Assembly: GCA_037957365.1 (NCBI GenBank) | Contig: JARHVA010001191.1 | Location: 235,001 to 299,000, forward strand | Length of the DNA: 64,000 nt | Source of the DNA: Torreya grandis | Lineage: Eukaryota; Streptophyta; Pinopsida; Cupressales; Taxaceae | Reading direction: 5' to 3' | Part shown: positions 26,244-41,446 of the stretch, in pieces | Numbering within the stretch: position 1 is the first letter of the stretch | Layout: each line of letters opens with the position of its first letter | The notes under the pieces: model-generated | Databases searched by the model: none | Told to the model about the DNA's origin: nothing | Seen by the model: the letters and a program-made list of their open reading frames with translations, nothing else | Position numbers and translations under genes: made by a program

Positions 26244-26478
26244 TGTTAGAGTATGTATTCATGTGTATTTATCATGTTTTCTAGTGTATTAACTATCTAT
26301 TTCATCTTGTAGTGGGTTTGATTTATCCCACATTGGTTAGGATAGCTAGATTAGTCTTTGACCTTGCCTATATAAGCAAGTGCTCACTCTTTGTACTAGC
26401 ATATCTTATTCTAATATTTTGAATGAACATTTAGTTTTTCTTTGTGTTTCATTCCATTTGTTTATAGCTATTTGTGAT
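26244..26478 (+). repeat. E5 3' LTR, cut short
   Basis: Follows the polypurine tract and aligns with the first ~235 bases of the 5' LTR, then breaks at ...ATTTGTGAT into the copied left flank. Confidence 0.85.
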
Positions 26479-26567
26479 AATATGTCAGCAATAGCATAAC
26501 CTATTCTTCATGCATTTAGAGCTTTTTCTGAGTTTTATCCTCTAAATATAGATAAATTTGAAGTGCT
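26477..26567 (+). repeat. Copy of E5 left flank
   Basis: Matches 20525-20620 (CCTATTCTTCATGCATTT, TTTTATCCTCTAAATATAG). It is E4 sequence lying between two E5 LTRs. Confidence 0.85.
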
Positions 26568-26863
26568 TTTTAGAGTATGTATTTCATGTGTATTTCTCAT
26601 GTTTTCTATTTTATTATCTAGCTATTTCATCTTGTATATGGTTTTGGTCCATCCCACATTGGTTAGGATATCTAGATTAGTATTTGACCTTGCCTATATA
26701 AGCAAGTGCTTATTCTTTGTACTAACATCTCTTATTCTCATATTGTGAATAAGCATATGGTTTTTATTTATGTTGTATTCCATTTGTTTTCCACTATTTT
26801 TTATGTTCTTATTGTGAGCTCTTCATATCTTAACCTCATGGAATGTTTTTATCATTCCTAACA
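26568..26863 (+). repeat. E5 extra LTR
   Basis: Full-length third LTR, ending CATTCCTAACA at 26863, where E4 resumes. Confidence 0.85.
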
Positions 26864-26999
26864 TCTCTCCCTATGGGTTCTAAATCACATCCATGGATTT
26901 GTACTACACCTCTTTATGGTATGAGCCATCTAGATAAAATGTGATTATATAATTTGGGAAAGTCACTTTGGCTTCTAGCCTCATAGGATCATGTCATAA

Positions 27000-28060
27000 A
27001 CTAGACTATCCCATGGAGACTGCTACTATCCATGTAATCACACCACCACATGTTATCACTTTCACCTTAGGGATGATATCATTCCTATTGTATGCCTTTA
27101 GGACCCATTGGTCTACATTATGCACATATTTGATCCTTCATGAACCTTTCGTAGGTGTGCCCTTATGCATGAGATTGACATATAGGTTTGGGAATTCCTT
27201 AACCTTGTGGTCACATTGACATTATCCATACGTTAGATATGTGGGGAAGTTGCACTAGTAATGGTCTCATGAACCACACTTGTAACAAGTGTGATGTGGG
27301 AACATTTTACTCCCGTGTCCTCCATCATGGCATTTTCAACCAAATTATTACCCATAAGCTCTATAACCTTGGTTATATGTTCTTAAAATCACCTATCATG
27401 TGCCTTAGTATCTTGCCTCATGGATTTGATTAACCACCCTACCATATTTGGTTTTGTGAGTGGAGGTATCACAGATTATGCAATAGAGTAAGATCTTTAT
27501 CTAAATTATGTGTTGTAGGAGGGGATATTTTTTTACATCGTGGGATTGATGAAATTTTTCACATGATGTGAGTAAGTTCCTTACATTCCTCCTTAGATAA
27601 TTATCTTTTTTATTTTCCTTTACTTGATAGTCTATGTATCATAGTCTAGTTCACGTTTCATACATGCTATTAACTTTAAGATTCTACAACTATCATACCA
27701 TTGATGTAATTTATGCCTCAATAAATGGGATGACTCCTATGTCTGCACTCCCAATAGCATCATATATCAATTCTACCTATAGTATTTATATTAGTTCGAT
27801 GAATGTCTTCATAAAAAATTATGTCAAAAGGGTATGGGTAGCCCTCTAAAAACCACTGGGCATGTTGAAATAGGTGAATATCATAAGAGAGATTGGAAAT
27901 TATGGTTATAAACTTAACATCATATGATCAGATGATCTTTGTCAGTTCTTTCTTGATTTCCTTGAGTGCAACAATGTTTTGCTTTTCAAATTAGGAATGT
28001 TGAGCTCCTTTAGGGAGGCTACCTTTAGGAGGTCATAATCAACAATGGATTGATTTGGAT
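27000..28060 (-). pseudogene. E4 gag-like relic with CCHC knuckle
   Basis: On the - strand CYKCGS, stop, DHY, stop, CNFPTYL (27252-27287 and on) is a damaged form of the CYKCG..DHY....CPT knuckle of plant Ty3/gypsy gag; its last Cys position now reads Phe. Upstream in element direction, a helical stretch (about 27840-27990) includes HAQWFLEGYPYPF. Stops are common, and + strand ORFs over the region (26968-27219, 27239-27433, 27634-27849) are shadows. Confidence 0.5.
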
Positions 28061-29132
28061 TAATATTTTATTTATAGGTGTGGTTGTGATCCAATAATGT
28101 TATATAAAATGGAATTAGCTTATATTATGGTAGCATCACTCCCTTAGTATGCCATATTAATTCACACTTCTAAACATGATCAATGAATTAATAATTAGGT
28201 AAACTCAATGATATCTCATAAAAAACCTAAGGAGTAGGTATGGGCACAAAAAACACTTGAAGCACATGTTATACCAGTGCACTAGTGAAAGGCCTACCCA
28301 GAATCTAACTTCCTATAGGGGTATCTCTGATTCTTCCTATTGGTGGTCTGATTACACCACCTCATATAATATGTTGTACTATGGCTCCTCTAGAAATTTG
28401 AAGGAATCTTAGGTCATCAAGGGTCCTCCATATCCTACCATCCTACCTTATGTTTAACTACTTATCTAAAGGGTTGGTTCCCCTCCCACTTATGATATAC
28501 CATACTACATTGTTTCTAAATTTTATGTAGGTTATGTGACCACTAGCCTAAGTTGTTGGTAAATAATTATCTACTATAGTAGACATTATTCCCATGATAA
28601 ATATTCCCTTAAATTATTCAAATCCATTGTGTCTCTCTTTTAGTATGGTTTTAATAGAAAACCATGAGCATGTAATTTATATAGAGGGGAACATGGAATT
28701 CCTTTGAAAGCCTCCTCCCATTATTCTTATTTGGGAGCTTCAACTTATTCCTTAAGACTTTACTTTAACTACCTAACATGTACTTATTTATCAACAAGGC
28801 ATATAACTTATGTGCAAGATTCCTCCTCATGCCATTCCTATTATACATAGGTCCTCATGGCATTTATTGAATTAGACTCCCCCTTTACCTAGGGTATTTC
28901 TTGGCCTTAACCTTTTTTTGAGTCTCATTATACTAGTGCCTTATGAGCTCACACCCATTTAGTTTCTCCATGTTGAAGTTTAATTTACTATTCCTCAGAA
29001 ACCATGCCCATTCCACCTTTTACCCTCTATACTAACCATAAATTCAATGACTTAGCCAACCATTTTCAAGTTCTCTATTCCACTTACCATTACATCAAAA
29101 AAATTGATCCATCCTAGAAATGGAATAAAAAT
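28061..29132 (-). other. E4 leader and gag N-terminal region
   Basis: Between the 5' LTR and the recognisable part of gag. No motif can be named; I could not find a standard primer-binding site next to 29132. Confidence 0.35.
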
Positions 29133-29501
29133 ATTGGTTAGCCTAGTGGTCACTCATGTGCTAGTCATTTACTGCATTTCAACACTTAACCTTATCACAC
29201 TGACTTATCATGTAAGTGATACTTGTACACTCACTAAAATAATAAAAATGAGAACTAGGAAGGGTCTAGGTTAATTAGCAATAGTGTTGTATCTATTCAT
29301 TGTATCATGTGCACTCAAGTACTTAGAGTATATCTTAGATGATTCTTCTAGTAGTTTGATAATAAGTTCTTATCCATATAAATAATATCATATCTAAGCA
29401 TCCATCCTCTTATTTTAAAAAACACACAAGCATTATAACAATGTTTCATTATAACCATAAACAAAGATAATCCATGATAATATCAACACTATTATTCAAC
29501 A

Positions 29502-29540
<39 letters not shown>

Positions 29541-30173
29541 ATTACTTAGTATTTCAATATTAAAAGGCACTCAAGGCACCTAAAATGATAAAACATATCA
29601 TTAATATCCATATATATTATTAATATTATCCCTCTAGTTTATATGGCACTCTGAACCTAATCTGGTAACATTTATCTAAGGTCTCACAACTCTCTTTATC
29701 CTTTTCAAGTGCCTTATTTTTATAGGCTTCCAAAGGGCCTTACATGTCACTTGGTAGCTCAACTACCACCACTTAGTATTTATTATGATTAATATCCACT
29801 TGTTAGTTATTGTGATGTTATTTTTGAGGCTATCTATCAAACCATTCACTATCACTTGTCAACTACTTGTCAAGATCAATTTTCAATCATAACTCTTTCC
29901 ATTTATCCTCTATGATCTTCATTACATATATATTTGATTCACATGGGTTTTCTATCTTGATCTTGTTGTTTTTTCATTTACACATGTGGACTTAATCCTT
30001 TTTAAATTGTGTCATTACTAATGGAAATGTTTTTTAGGTACATGCATGTGGAATGGGTTATTTGATGCATGTCGCTCTCTACTTATTTGGGTTACTAGCA
30101 CCATTGTCAACCTTAACTAGTCACACGTATGCTCCAAGGCTTGGTGATACTTAGTCAAACTTTAGGGTCAACA
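29133..30173 (-). repeat. E4 5' LTR (right copy)
   Basis: Partner of 15956-16972. It carries a TA run at about 29505-29537 that is absent from the other copy. It ends GGTCAACA, followed by the TSD AAATG. Confidence 0.78.
29505..29537. repeat. (TA)n microsatellite
   Basis: About 16 TA units inside one LTR of E4, expanded after insertion. Confidence 0.95.
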
Positions 30174-30178
30174 AAATG

Positions 30179-31011
30179 AATCATATACATATAGTTCAAA
30201 TGTTAAAAATTGATAAATATGTAAATGTCCCTTATGGGAAAGATAAAAATGTGATCCTACGAGTACAATTAAATCCATAGTAAGGTAGGTACACAACGGT
30301 AATCAAGTGGAGTGTCAAATAGATAAATATATTAGATTGTTTGACTCAATTTTAAATAGCAAGATGGAAATTTACTAAAAGTAACAAATAAATAAAGGGC
30401 TAGGAGAATGATTGGATAAGGGATAGAATAATTAACAAGGAAGTAAAATAAAAAATTATATGTACAAAGGAAAGTATAACTAATCGATAGACTCAATCCA
30501 ACTAGTGGATTGGGAGGAAGTAGAAGGTTTCATCCAACCAATAATATCATTAATAGGATGCACATATGTATACCCAATTGTATTGTATGAGGGTTCTTGT
30601 GAAGAATAATTTCTAATTATAAATGCTTCTAAATCTAAATAAGTATAATATGTTGTAATATAACCATTTGAATCACTACTCTTATACCCATGTAAATATG
30701 TATCCTCTTATTAAATAGGAAAGGATGTAACTTCTTATAACTGTGGTGAATACTTATGAATAACTTGTTGTGTCTTAAGAGATGAAGGCCTCCTTTTAGG
30801 TGCCACTTTATCTAAGGTGCCACTACAATATCTTTAACGTCAAATTAAATCCAAGGTCAAAGAATATAGAATCATTATGTGTCAGATTTATATCCAAGGT
30901 CAAAATCTATTTTATTTCAGTATCAAGAATTTACATAAATTTAAATGAAATCCTAGGACAAAAATTAAGCAAACAACAAATAATTTTCTAAAAATAGAGA
31001 GTTCATCGGGA
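30179..31011 (-). other. E3 leader and post-gag block
   Basis: On the - strand TAGGATTTCATTTAAATTTATG and GGATATAAATCTGACAC match the E1 leader; GTATACATATGTGCATCC and TCCTTTGTACATATAA match sequence around E1 5245-5370. The 63-codon ORF at 30800-30991 on the + strand is a chance reading. Confidence 0.5.
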
Positions 31012-32213
31012 AGTTTAATATATTTTTAAATGAATAAATTAAACTAATATGTCAAAATTATTGATATTGATATACATGAATAGACAATAAAATATAATAA
31101 AAATATATATAATTAAAAATATTGGAAATTTTCTAAAAATAGTAAATAGGCTTACAAATATGTAAACCTCCCTAAAACAAATCTTATGCTAACTATGAAA
31201 AAAAATTATTGAAAGGACCTACATAATTTATTGTACCATAATACAAGAATTTAACTTGTGTTAGTCCACATAAGGAGGATAGGGTCACACTAAGGCCTTG
31301 TCTATTGACTATGACCACATCCTAGTTAACTATGTGCCTAATTTCTCAATTTGGGTTTTGGCAATTTTCTGTGAGGGTTTTATGATTAATTTTGTGTATC
31401 AATTTTATGTGTGTAAAACTTATAAATCATAAAACCTTGTTCCTAAAAAATAAACACAATAGTGATTAAATGAAAAATTGTAAATAGGGTAAGGAAAATA
31501 ACTGAGGTATCATAAAAAAATCTAATGAAATATGAGTGTTTACTACATAACCAAAATGGGCTTCAATCAGATGTAGTTCTCATTTCTAGGGTGAGTGTCT
31601 GATTTGTGATTGTGTAACTATATGATTATAGATATAAAATTGATTGAAATTCTTTAAAATATATGTCCTTGACCTATAATAAAATATATTCAAACTTGGC
31701 CTATGATTTTTATCATGCATCATAATTAAAATTGGAATAAATAGTGTTCTTTTGCTTAGTGTGTAATAGAATTATTAAGTGATTTCTATATTAATCAAGT
31801 ATTTGATTTTAGTGGTCTTGATGTGCTTATATAAGGGAATATTTTGAAAATTTTTGCTAATATAATTTAAAATATGCATGGTTGATCCATTTTGGAATGT
31901 TTTAATTTCAAAAAGTGACCATTAGAGTGTGAGTGGAAATTTCACGCTTGTGGACAGGGCCATAACATAGCCCCGTCTTATCTAGCTTGGACTTGTCCAA
32001 GAAGGAAAAAATATATCAAAAAAGGTTTAAAAGGAACCTATGGGATGAATAAAGTTTAAATAGGGATGTTTGTATGATATTTTAATGTTTTCAAGCTAAT
32101 GGATGCTCTCATCATAGAATGCAAGTTAATGAAATGGTTAATAGGCTAAGTAAAATAAGGATGTCAAGATTAAACATTATCAAAAACTTAACGATTATAT
32201 TTATGTGTCTTTA
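31012..32213 (-). repeat. E3 5' LTR (right copy)
   Basis: 1.2 kb, aligning with 12288-13487. On the - strand it carries GAGAACTACATCTGATTGAAG, then GGTTATGTAGTAAACACTCA (about 31535-31595), the shared LTR block. Confidence 0.65.
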
Positions 32214-32218
32214 AATTC

Positions 32219-33487
32219 CATCATTATAAAACACTATTACTCTACTTCTATGCAGATGATCTTCTATCCTTAGGAAATTTTACTATTGAATATTCATATT
32301 CTTCATTCTAAGTGTCCTAGACTCACTATTATTCACACTTCTAGGTTATTTGTCTATGCTACCCAAATAAGACTAATTTTTCAAGACAATCCCACTAGCT
32401 AGTAGTGTCTAAATCCATTGATTTCATCTTCCCACTAAAAAATATCTAATTGATCAAATTCAAATTCACCTAACAGGTTGTCTCGTATAGTTCATAAGTC
32501 TTTTTTGAATAAATCCCAAAAATACCACTATATAAGAGCATTTTGTTTCATTTATTCACTAGTTGGTAAAGGGCTTCCATATTTTAAACACCTAAATTAT
32601 TTAACTACATGCTAAGAGGAAAACACTTATTCTTCCCAATTTTGAGTCCATATAGCCCAAAGAGGCTATAGTTAGGTCTGAATACAACATCAAGGTCATA
32701 TGTCATTGTTTAACACATTATTACACTATTATTACACCAACATATAAAATTACACCAATATTTCACACACACCACTTGTAACATGGGAAAACTACATGGA
32801 TTTTGATCCCTCTTTGTAGTATTAGTATATAGGCAACATTCACCACATGGGGTTCTGAGGTCAAGCACATTTTTTACCCTTAACCTATTTTTCCTATTTT
32901 ATTACATTTGTCCCTCCTTGTTCTTTAAGCTAGGGTTAGAGTGAATGTGAATGCACACAATGGATCCTACATAAAATTGAGTGATCCAAAATATATACAT
33001 AAGACCTATAGGTGAAGGTGCACTAATAAAATTCACACAAAGGGAAAAAATCCTAAAGGAAGTTGGTCCACCCTAAAGATGAAAAAAAATTTGTGCCTTA
33101 TTTGAATATCATGATGTTATCCCATAATCAAACAGATATTTGTTCTTGATTCATAATTACCTCGCATAGTCCCACACTCAATCATATAGCCTATGTTGCA
33201 ATTAATCAGATCTTCATGCTAGCTAAGTTATGATGTTTAGTAGTTTTTTACTTTTATCATATTTATAAAAATAGAAGGTTCCAAATTAGTTATATGTATT
33301 TATTTCATATATTATACATTCTAATTTTACTCATTAGTTTGTCCTAATTAGATTAACACTTGATTAATACCCTACTTTGATAAAATGTATTGATGAACCC
33401 ATTGTGGAATATTTTAAGCCCTATTTTTCCATAGGGATTCCTTCTAAATTTTATTTTTCATAGGGTTTAAAATAATAATTTTATATC
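32219..33487 (+). repeat. E6 LTR-like region, left of E7
   Basis: Contains AAAACTACATGG, TTTGATCCCTC, AGTATTAGTATATAGGCAACATT and CACCACATGGGG (about 32788-32860), matching the E7 LTR near 34087-34160. This is therefore an older LTR of the same family. Its edges cannot be set. The last bases before E7 are ATATC (TSD), and the sequence resumes at 45013. Confidence 0.45.
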
Positions 33488-34684
33488 TATAGTCATATAA
33501 AATGCAAAATTGAATGACTTAAGCATGACTAATGACACCCAATCCATAGGTTTTCTTACTTGCTTACACAACCATTCTAAGATATTCTTTCATTGATTCC
33601 TAGTCTTCCATAGCCTTCCAAACTTAACCCTTTTAGGCCCAAGAAACTCTTTCAGGCCTAGATTCATCCCCCTAGGCCTCATTCCCTTAGGACAATGGTG
33701 CCTAACTTGGATAGGAGTATTGAAACCTAGGGTGTCTTGATTTTGGCACTGTTGTCTAAGTGCAAAATTGCCCCTAACAATCAGATTCTTTCAGATCTTT
33801 ATCCTTTTCCTTATTGGCCTAACATGAATTTATTTAACCCATGATCATTAATTCCCCTATAAAATTCTATTTAAAGTCCATTTAGAAGGGTTGTCACTCA
33901 TTCTTAATAAAGAAGAAAGAATACAAGAAAGTACACTCAAGCACTCTTCCCTATTCTCTATATACAGCCTTCTAAAATCATTTCAAGATTATTCAATCCT
34001 TTGCATCAGTCATTATCCATCCAAAGTACATCCAATTTCACATCTAGTTGAATTTATCATACACAATTACACCAATCACTTCAATGGGAGAACTACATTA
34101 GCTTGATCCCTCCTCAAAGTACTAGTATGTAGACAGCATGCCCACATACAGGGTGTGAAATGCATCCAATGTATCCTTTAAACACTAACCCCTTATCTAT
34201 ATTTTCTAAGTTTCCATTCAAGTTCAAGCATGAAGAGATCCTAGGGATTTTGAAGATTTAAAATAGATGCACAATGAGCTTCATAAGCTTCCAAGTTTTG
34301 ATATTTCACTGACAAGGTAACACATGCCTACCGAGCAGAGCTCAAAAAGCTCAGACCACCTAGAAGATGACACTAAAAAGGAATACAACATCAAAAAATA
34401 GGGTGTCCCACTTTTCAAACTCTTGTCTAATCTAGAAATGAACCTCAAGATCCATTTTCCCAGTCCCGCTCCTCCAGTATTTGACCCTACCTTACTTCAA
34501 ATCATTCAGAATAAGCTAAGTTAGATTTCTCTTATTTATTGATATATTTAGAAAATGTAAAAAATAAAAATATGTATACACAAAGTTTTAGCTTAATTCT
34601 TGCATATTATTTACTAATTTAATTTGGTCAAACCTATTTATTTAACTAGGAATAAAATCCCATTATTTTGAAAACAATAAAACA
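33488..34684 (+). repeat. E7 5' LTR
   Basis: 1197 bp, starting TATAGTCATATAAAATG (TG decayed to TA) and ending AATAAAACA. It contains the shared block GAGAACTACATTAGCTTGATCCC, then AGTATGTAGACAGCATG (about 34087-34140), and two copies of an AGGGTGTC..TTTTG motif. TTTGGTAAACCCGAC follows where a primer-binding site belongs, but I cannot match it to a tRNA. Confidence 0.87.
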
Positions 34685-35359
34685 TTTGGTAAACCCGACT
34701 TACTTTGAATTTTGCACAAAACCATAGGGATAATTATTTTTTATTTTTTGATATAATTTATTGATTTTTTATTCATTTAAAAATAAAATACCTATAAATT
34801 AATTACAAAAATATCACATATTTTATTAAAACCCTAGTTTATAAATACTAGGTCCTTTTTGCATACAAACACATTCCAAACACTAGGAAAATATATTGTT
34901 AATTTTAGAAATATTTTCTAATATTTTCTAAAAATTTTAAGAAAAATTCTACCAATTGTCTCTAAAATTTTAAAATTATTACTTTAATTTTAAAAATACA
35001 TTCAAAATCTCTAGTTACATTAACTAAACTCCCAGTTACTTTTCAATACTTTTCAAATCATTTTTTGAATTTTTAGTTGCATATCAAACATAGAAAATCA
35101 ATTTCAAATTCAAAATTTCATAGTATTTTGAATAAATAATTTTGAAAAATCCTTAGTTGTATGTACTATCACCTATTGGCTTCTCGACGTATCACCTTAC
35201 ATGTTTGGGAGATCTGTATCCTTTTTGCATAAATTCTAATTAACTATTTTTTAGACTTTGTATTTTTTATATTCAATAATTTCCTTTTATAGCACCTTAC
35301 ATATTAAAACTTATTAAAAACCATTCAAACACATTATAAATTGTTTTCCTACTTTCACA
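34685..35359 (+). other. E7 leader
   Basis: AT-rich, from the 5' LTR to the gag ATG at 35360. No ORF or known motif. Confidence 0.5.
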
Positions 35360-36775
35360 ATGGCTTTAAATATAAGTTTTGATGAAACTGATAAAATAGA
35401 ACTTCAATAAATCTTAATAAAATATCTAGATATGTAAGATGACATGCTTAGAATTCTACAAGAGGAACAACAAAAAGTGAACAATGGCCAATCTTCTCAA
35501 ACCATAGAACCACTAGTTGAAAATGACACTACATGGGTAACTATGCCTCAATAACCCCCTATAGTAGACCAACCGTCTTCTATGCCACCAACCACAACTA
35601 GTACATCCCTATCTCATGATGTGGTAGCCCTTGTGTAAGAGATGAGATCTATTTAATCCAAGGTGAAACATCTTGAGAAAGGTACCGCTAGACCTATGTA
35701 GACTTTGGATTATTTTTATCTTTTTCATACACCATTGGCACATCATATTTATTTTACACCCTTTCCATAAGGTTTTGTTCAAATCAAGATTATTTTTTAT
35801 GATGGCAAGGGTGATCTAGAGACACACTTGAGATATTTTCACATAGCATGTTTGGATTATGTACCCAATGATTGGCTACTTACCAAGCTATTTCCATGAA
35901 GTCTAAAGGATTATGATTTACAATGGTTTTATAGTATACTAAATTATTCAGTCATGACATAAAATCCTTTATCAGACATGTTCCTATCACATTTTAGTAT
36001 CAACATTGGTGATAAGGTTTCATATGTTCAAATTGTTCAATAGAAACAACGACCAAATGAGCATCTCATGGACTATATTATTTGGTATAAGAACATCATG
36101 GCTAAGATGACTAGTATCATGGTAGATCAAGAGTTACAAGACCTCTTCAAAGAGAGTCTTTTACTAGCACTTCATGAATCAATCATGTTTAAGTGATTCT
36201 CTTCCTTCACTAAATTGTGTCATACACTAAAGGAATGAGAAGTCAAGATAATTTTAATGGGCAAATTTAAGTACTCAAGTATCTAAAATACAAAAAAAAA
36301 TAGTAATATCAAAGTCCCACACAAGGTTAAAATCAATGACAATAAAAATCATAATAAACCAATAGTCAATGTAGCTTTAGATTCCCCTCAATGTGTGGTT
36401 TTATCAGCACCTCCTCATCGTGCATTTACCAATCTATCAGTTTCTCTAGCTAAGGTTTTATAGTAGTTATTGGAATGTAACATCATCACTCTCCTTCCTA
36501 TTTAGGAAGCTAACCCAAAAAATCCTCTTTTATGGGGATGTGATCAACATGTATTTTATGATTTTCATAGGGTACTAGGCCATAAAACAAACAAATGCAT
36601 TAGTTTGAGACATAAGATATAAGACTTGATAGATGCCAATCTACTTGATCTGGGCACTTCAGTAGAGATTCCAAAGGAAACACCAACACAAGATAAAGCT
36701 TTGAAAAACTTCTCAGATCTATTTCCATAGCATTCTAAATAGGAGAAAGAGAACACATCAGGTGTTCACCATACA
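35360..36775 (+). pseudogene. E7 gag relic
   Basis: Starts with ATG at 35360 (MALNISFDETDKIEL). The core reads DGKGDLETHLRYFHIACLDY (about 35800-35860), then LKDYDLQWFYSI and FKESLLLALHESIMFK, the retrotransposon gag fold. A zinc-finger region (36539-36598) reads HVFYDFHRVLGHKTNKC and then LRHKI; the first Cys of the usual CxFHRxxGHxTxxC is Tyr. The frame stays open from ATG to protease with no indel, but has many stops, mostly TAA or TAG where Gln is expected and TGA where Arg is expected. Translation would have given a particle protein. Confidence 0.82.
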
Positions 36776-36879
36776 TACCATACACATCATCCACCAACTA
36801 CATACCCAAAAAAATCAAATGAGGCAAATCCTTTGAGAGGTATGATAGGTGTGTATGAGTCTAGAGTTCTAACAAGACC

Positions 36880-37290
36880 TTTGATATATTTTTCAAATCA
36901 AGATATTGTGGTGGATAATACAAGCTATAATGTACTTTTTATCATATCATATATTCATAATTAGCCTACTCATAGTGTGCTTATTGGTAATGGTTCCAGC
37001 CTTAACATGTGCACCTTGACACTATTATAGCACTTGGGTTATTCAAAGTAGGATATCACTCTAACAAATATAGTCATTAATGGTTTCAGTGGGCATATAC
37101 AGAGTTCATTGGGTGAGATAGTACTTCCACTACAGTTTGGTCTTACATATTTGGTAACACCATTCACTATCATTACTAGTGTAGGAGTTTTTGATATATT
37201 ACTTGGATGACCATGGATTCAAAAACTTAGGGTATTACCTTCTACATTTCATAGATACATGAAATTAATTCACATTAATCAAGTTATCAT
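36880..37290 (+). pseudogene. E7 aspartic protease relic
   Basis: In frame with gag. VLIGNGSSLNMC (about 36977-37012) stands where plant retropepsins have a (V/I)D(N/G)GS loop; the catalytic Asp is replaced by Gly-Asn (AAT at 36989-36991). FDILLG, stop, PWIQKLRVLPSTFH (about 37192-37252) is the conserved LLGRPWI end, with CGA decayed to TGA. It resembles the E10 protease (YNILLGQPWIRAM, VPSTLHR). In the living element it would have cut the gag precursor. Confidence 0.82.
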
Positions 37291-40443
<3,153 letters not shown>

Positions 40444-41446
40444 TGTAGTCATATAAAATGAAAAATTGGATGACTTAAGCATGGCTAATGACACCCAATC
40501 TATAGGTCTTCCTACTTTCTTATACAACCCTTCTAGGCTATTATTTCACTAATTCTCAATATTCCACAGCCTTTTGGACTTAACCCTTTCAGGCCTAGGT
40601 AGATATTTTAGGCCTATATCCATCCCCTTAGGCCTCATTCCCTTAAGATAATAGTTCCCAACTTGGATAGGAGTGCTAAAATCTAGGGTGTCCTAATTTT
40701 GGCACTATTGTCCAAGTGCAAAATTACCCCTAATGGTCATATTCTTTTGGATCCTTATCCTTTTCCTTGTCAGTCTAACATGAATTCATTTAACCCATGA
40801 TCATTAATTCCCCTATAAAATTCCATTCAAAGTCTATTTCTAAGGGATATCACCCATTCACAGAAAAGAAGTAAGAATATAGATAAGTACACACAAGCAC
40901 TCTTCCCTATTCTCTACATACAACCTTCCAAGATCATTTCAAGCTTATTCAATACTTTGCATCAGTCCCTAGCCATCTGAATTACATCCAATTTTACATT
41001 TAATTGAATTTATCATACATAATTTCACCAACCACTTCAATGAGAGAACTACATTAGCTTGATCCCTCCTCAGAGTATTAGTATGTAGGCATTGTGCCCA
41101 CACATGGGGTGTGAAGTGCATTCAATGTATCCTTTACAAATTAACCCCTTATCTATCTTTTCCAAGTTTTCATTCAAGTTCAATCATAAAGAGATCCTAG
41201 GGCTTTTAAATATTTAAAATAGATGCAAAATGAGCTTCATAAGCTTCTAGGTTTTGATATTTCACTGACAGGGTCAAATAGGCTTGTCAAATAAAACCCA
41301 TAAAGCTCAGACCACTTGGATAACAGCATCAAAAAAGGACTATAGAACTAGATAGTAGGGTGTCCCACTTTTGGTGCTCTTATCCAATCTAAAAATAAAC
41401 CTTAGGATTCAGTTTTTGATAGTTTCTCAGTCAAGCTCCTTTAGTA

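Larger units (their letters stand above)
20621..26863 (+). mobile_element. E5: dead Ty1/Copia element
   Basis: LTR-leader-gag-protease-integrase-RT-RNase H-LTR, in Copia order, on the + strand. LTRs start TGTTAGAGTATG and end CATTCCTAACA. After the 5' LTR comes TGGTACCAAATCC (20906-20918), close to the initiator-Met primer site. CACTTAGAGGGGG (about 26231-26243) is the polypurine tract. The right end is compound: a cut LTR, a copy of the left flank, and a second LTR. TSD candidates are weak (GATCT and TCTCT). Confidence 0.88.
15956..30173 (-). mobile_element. E4: gag-protease LTR element, split by E5
   Basis: LTRs 15956-16972 and about 29133-30173 are clear direct repeats. The left starts TGTTGACTAGCC and the right ends GGTCAACA, giving matching inverted ends. 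A perfect TSD, AAATG, lies at 15951-15955 and 30174-30178. Removing E5 (20621-26863) leaves about 8 kb with gag-like and protease-like relics on the - strand and no RT or integrase that I can see. It inserted into E3. Confidence 0.8.
12288..32213 (-). mobile_element. E3: gag-less relative of E1, split by E4
   Basis: Diverged direct repeats lie at 12288-about 13487 and 31012-32213; on the - strand they are close to the E1 LTR. Flanks AATTA (12283-12287) and AATTC (32214-32218) fit a decayed TSD. Without E4 (15956-30173) the interior is only about 3.3 kb. Its leader (31011 downward) matches the E1 leader, then runs into the post-gag block TCCTTTGTACATATAA (about 30455-30475) with almost no gag between. 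It is therefore a deletion derivative. Confidence 0.65.
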
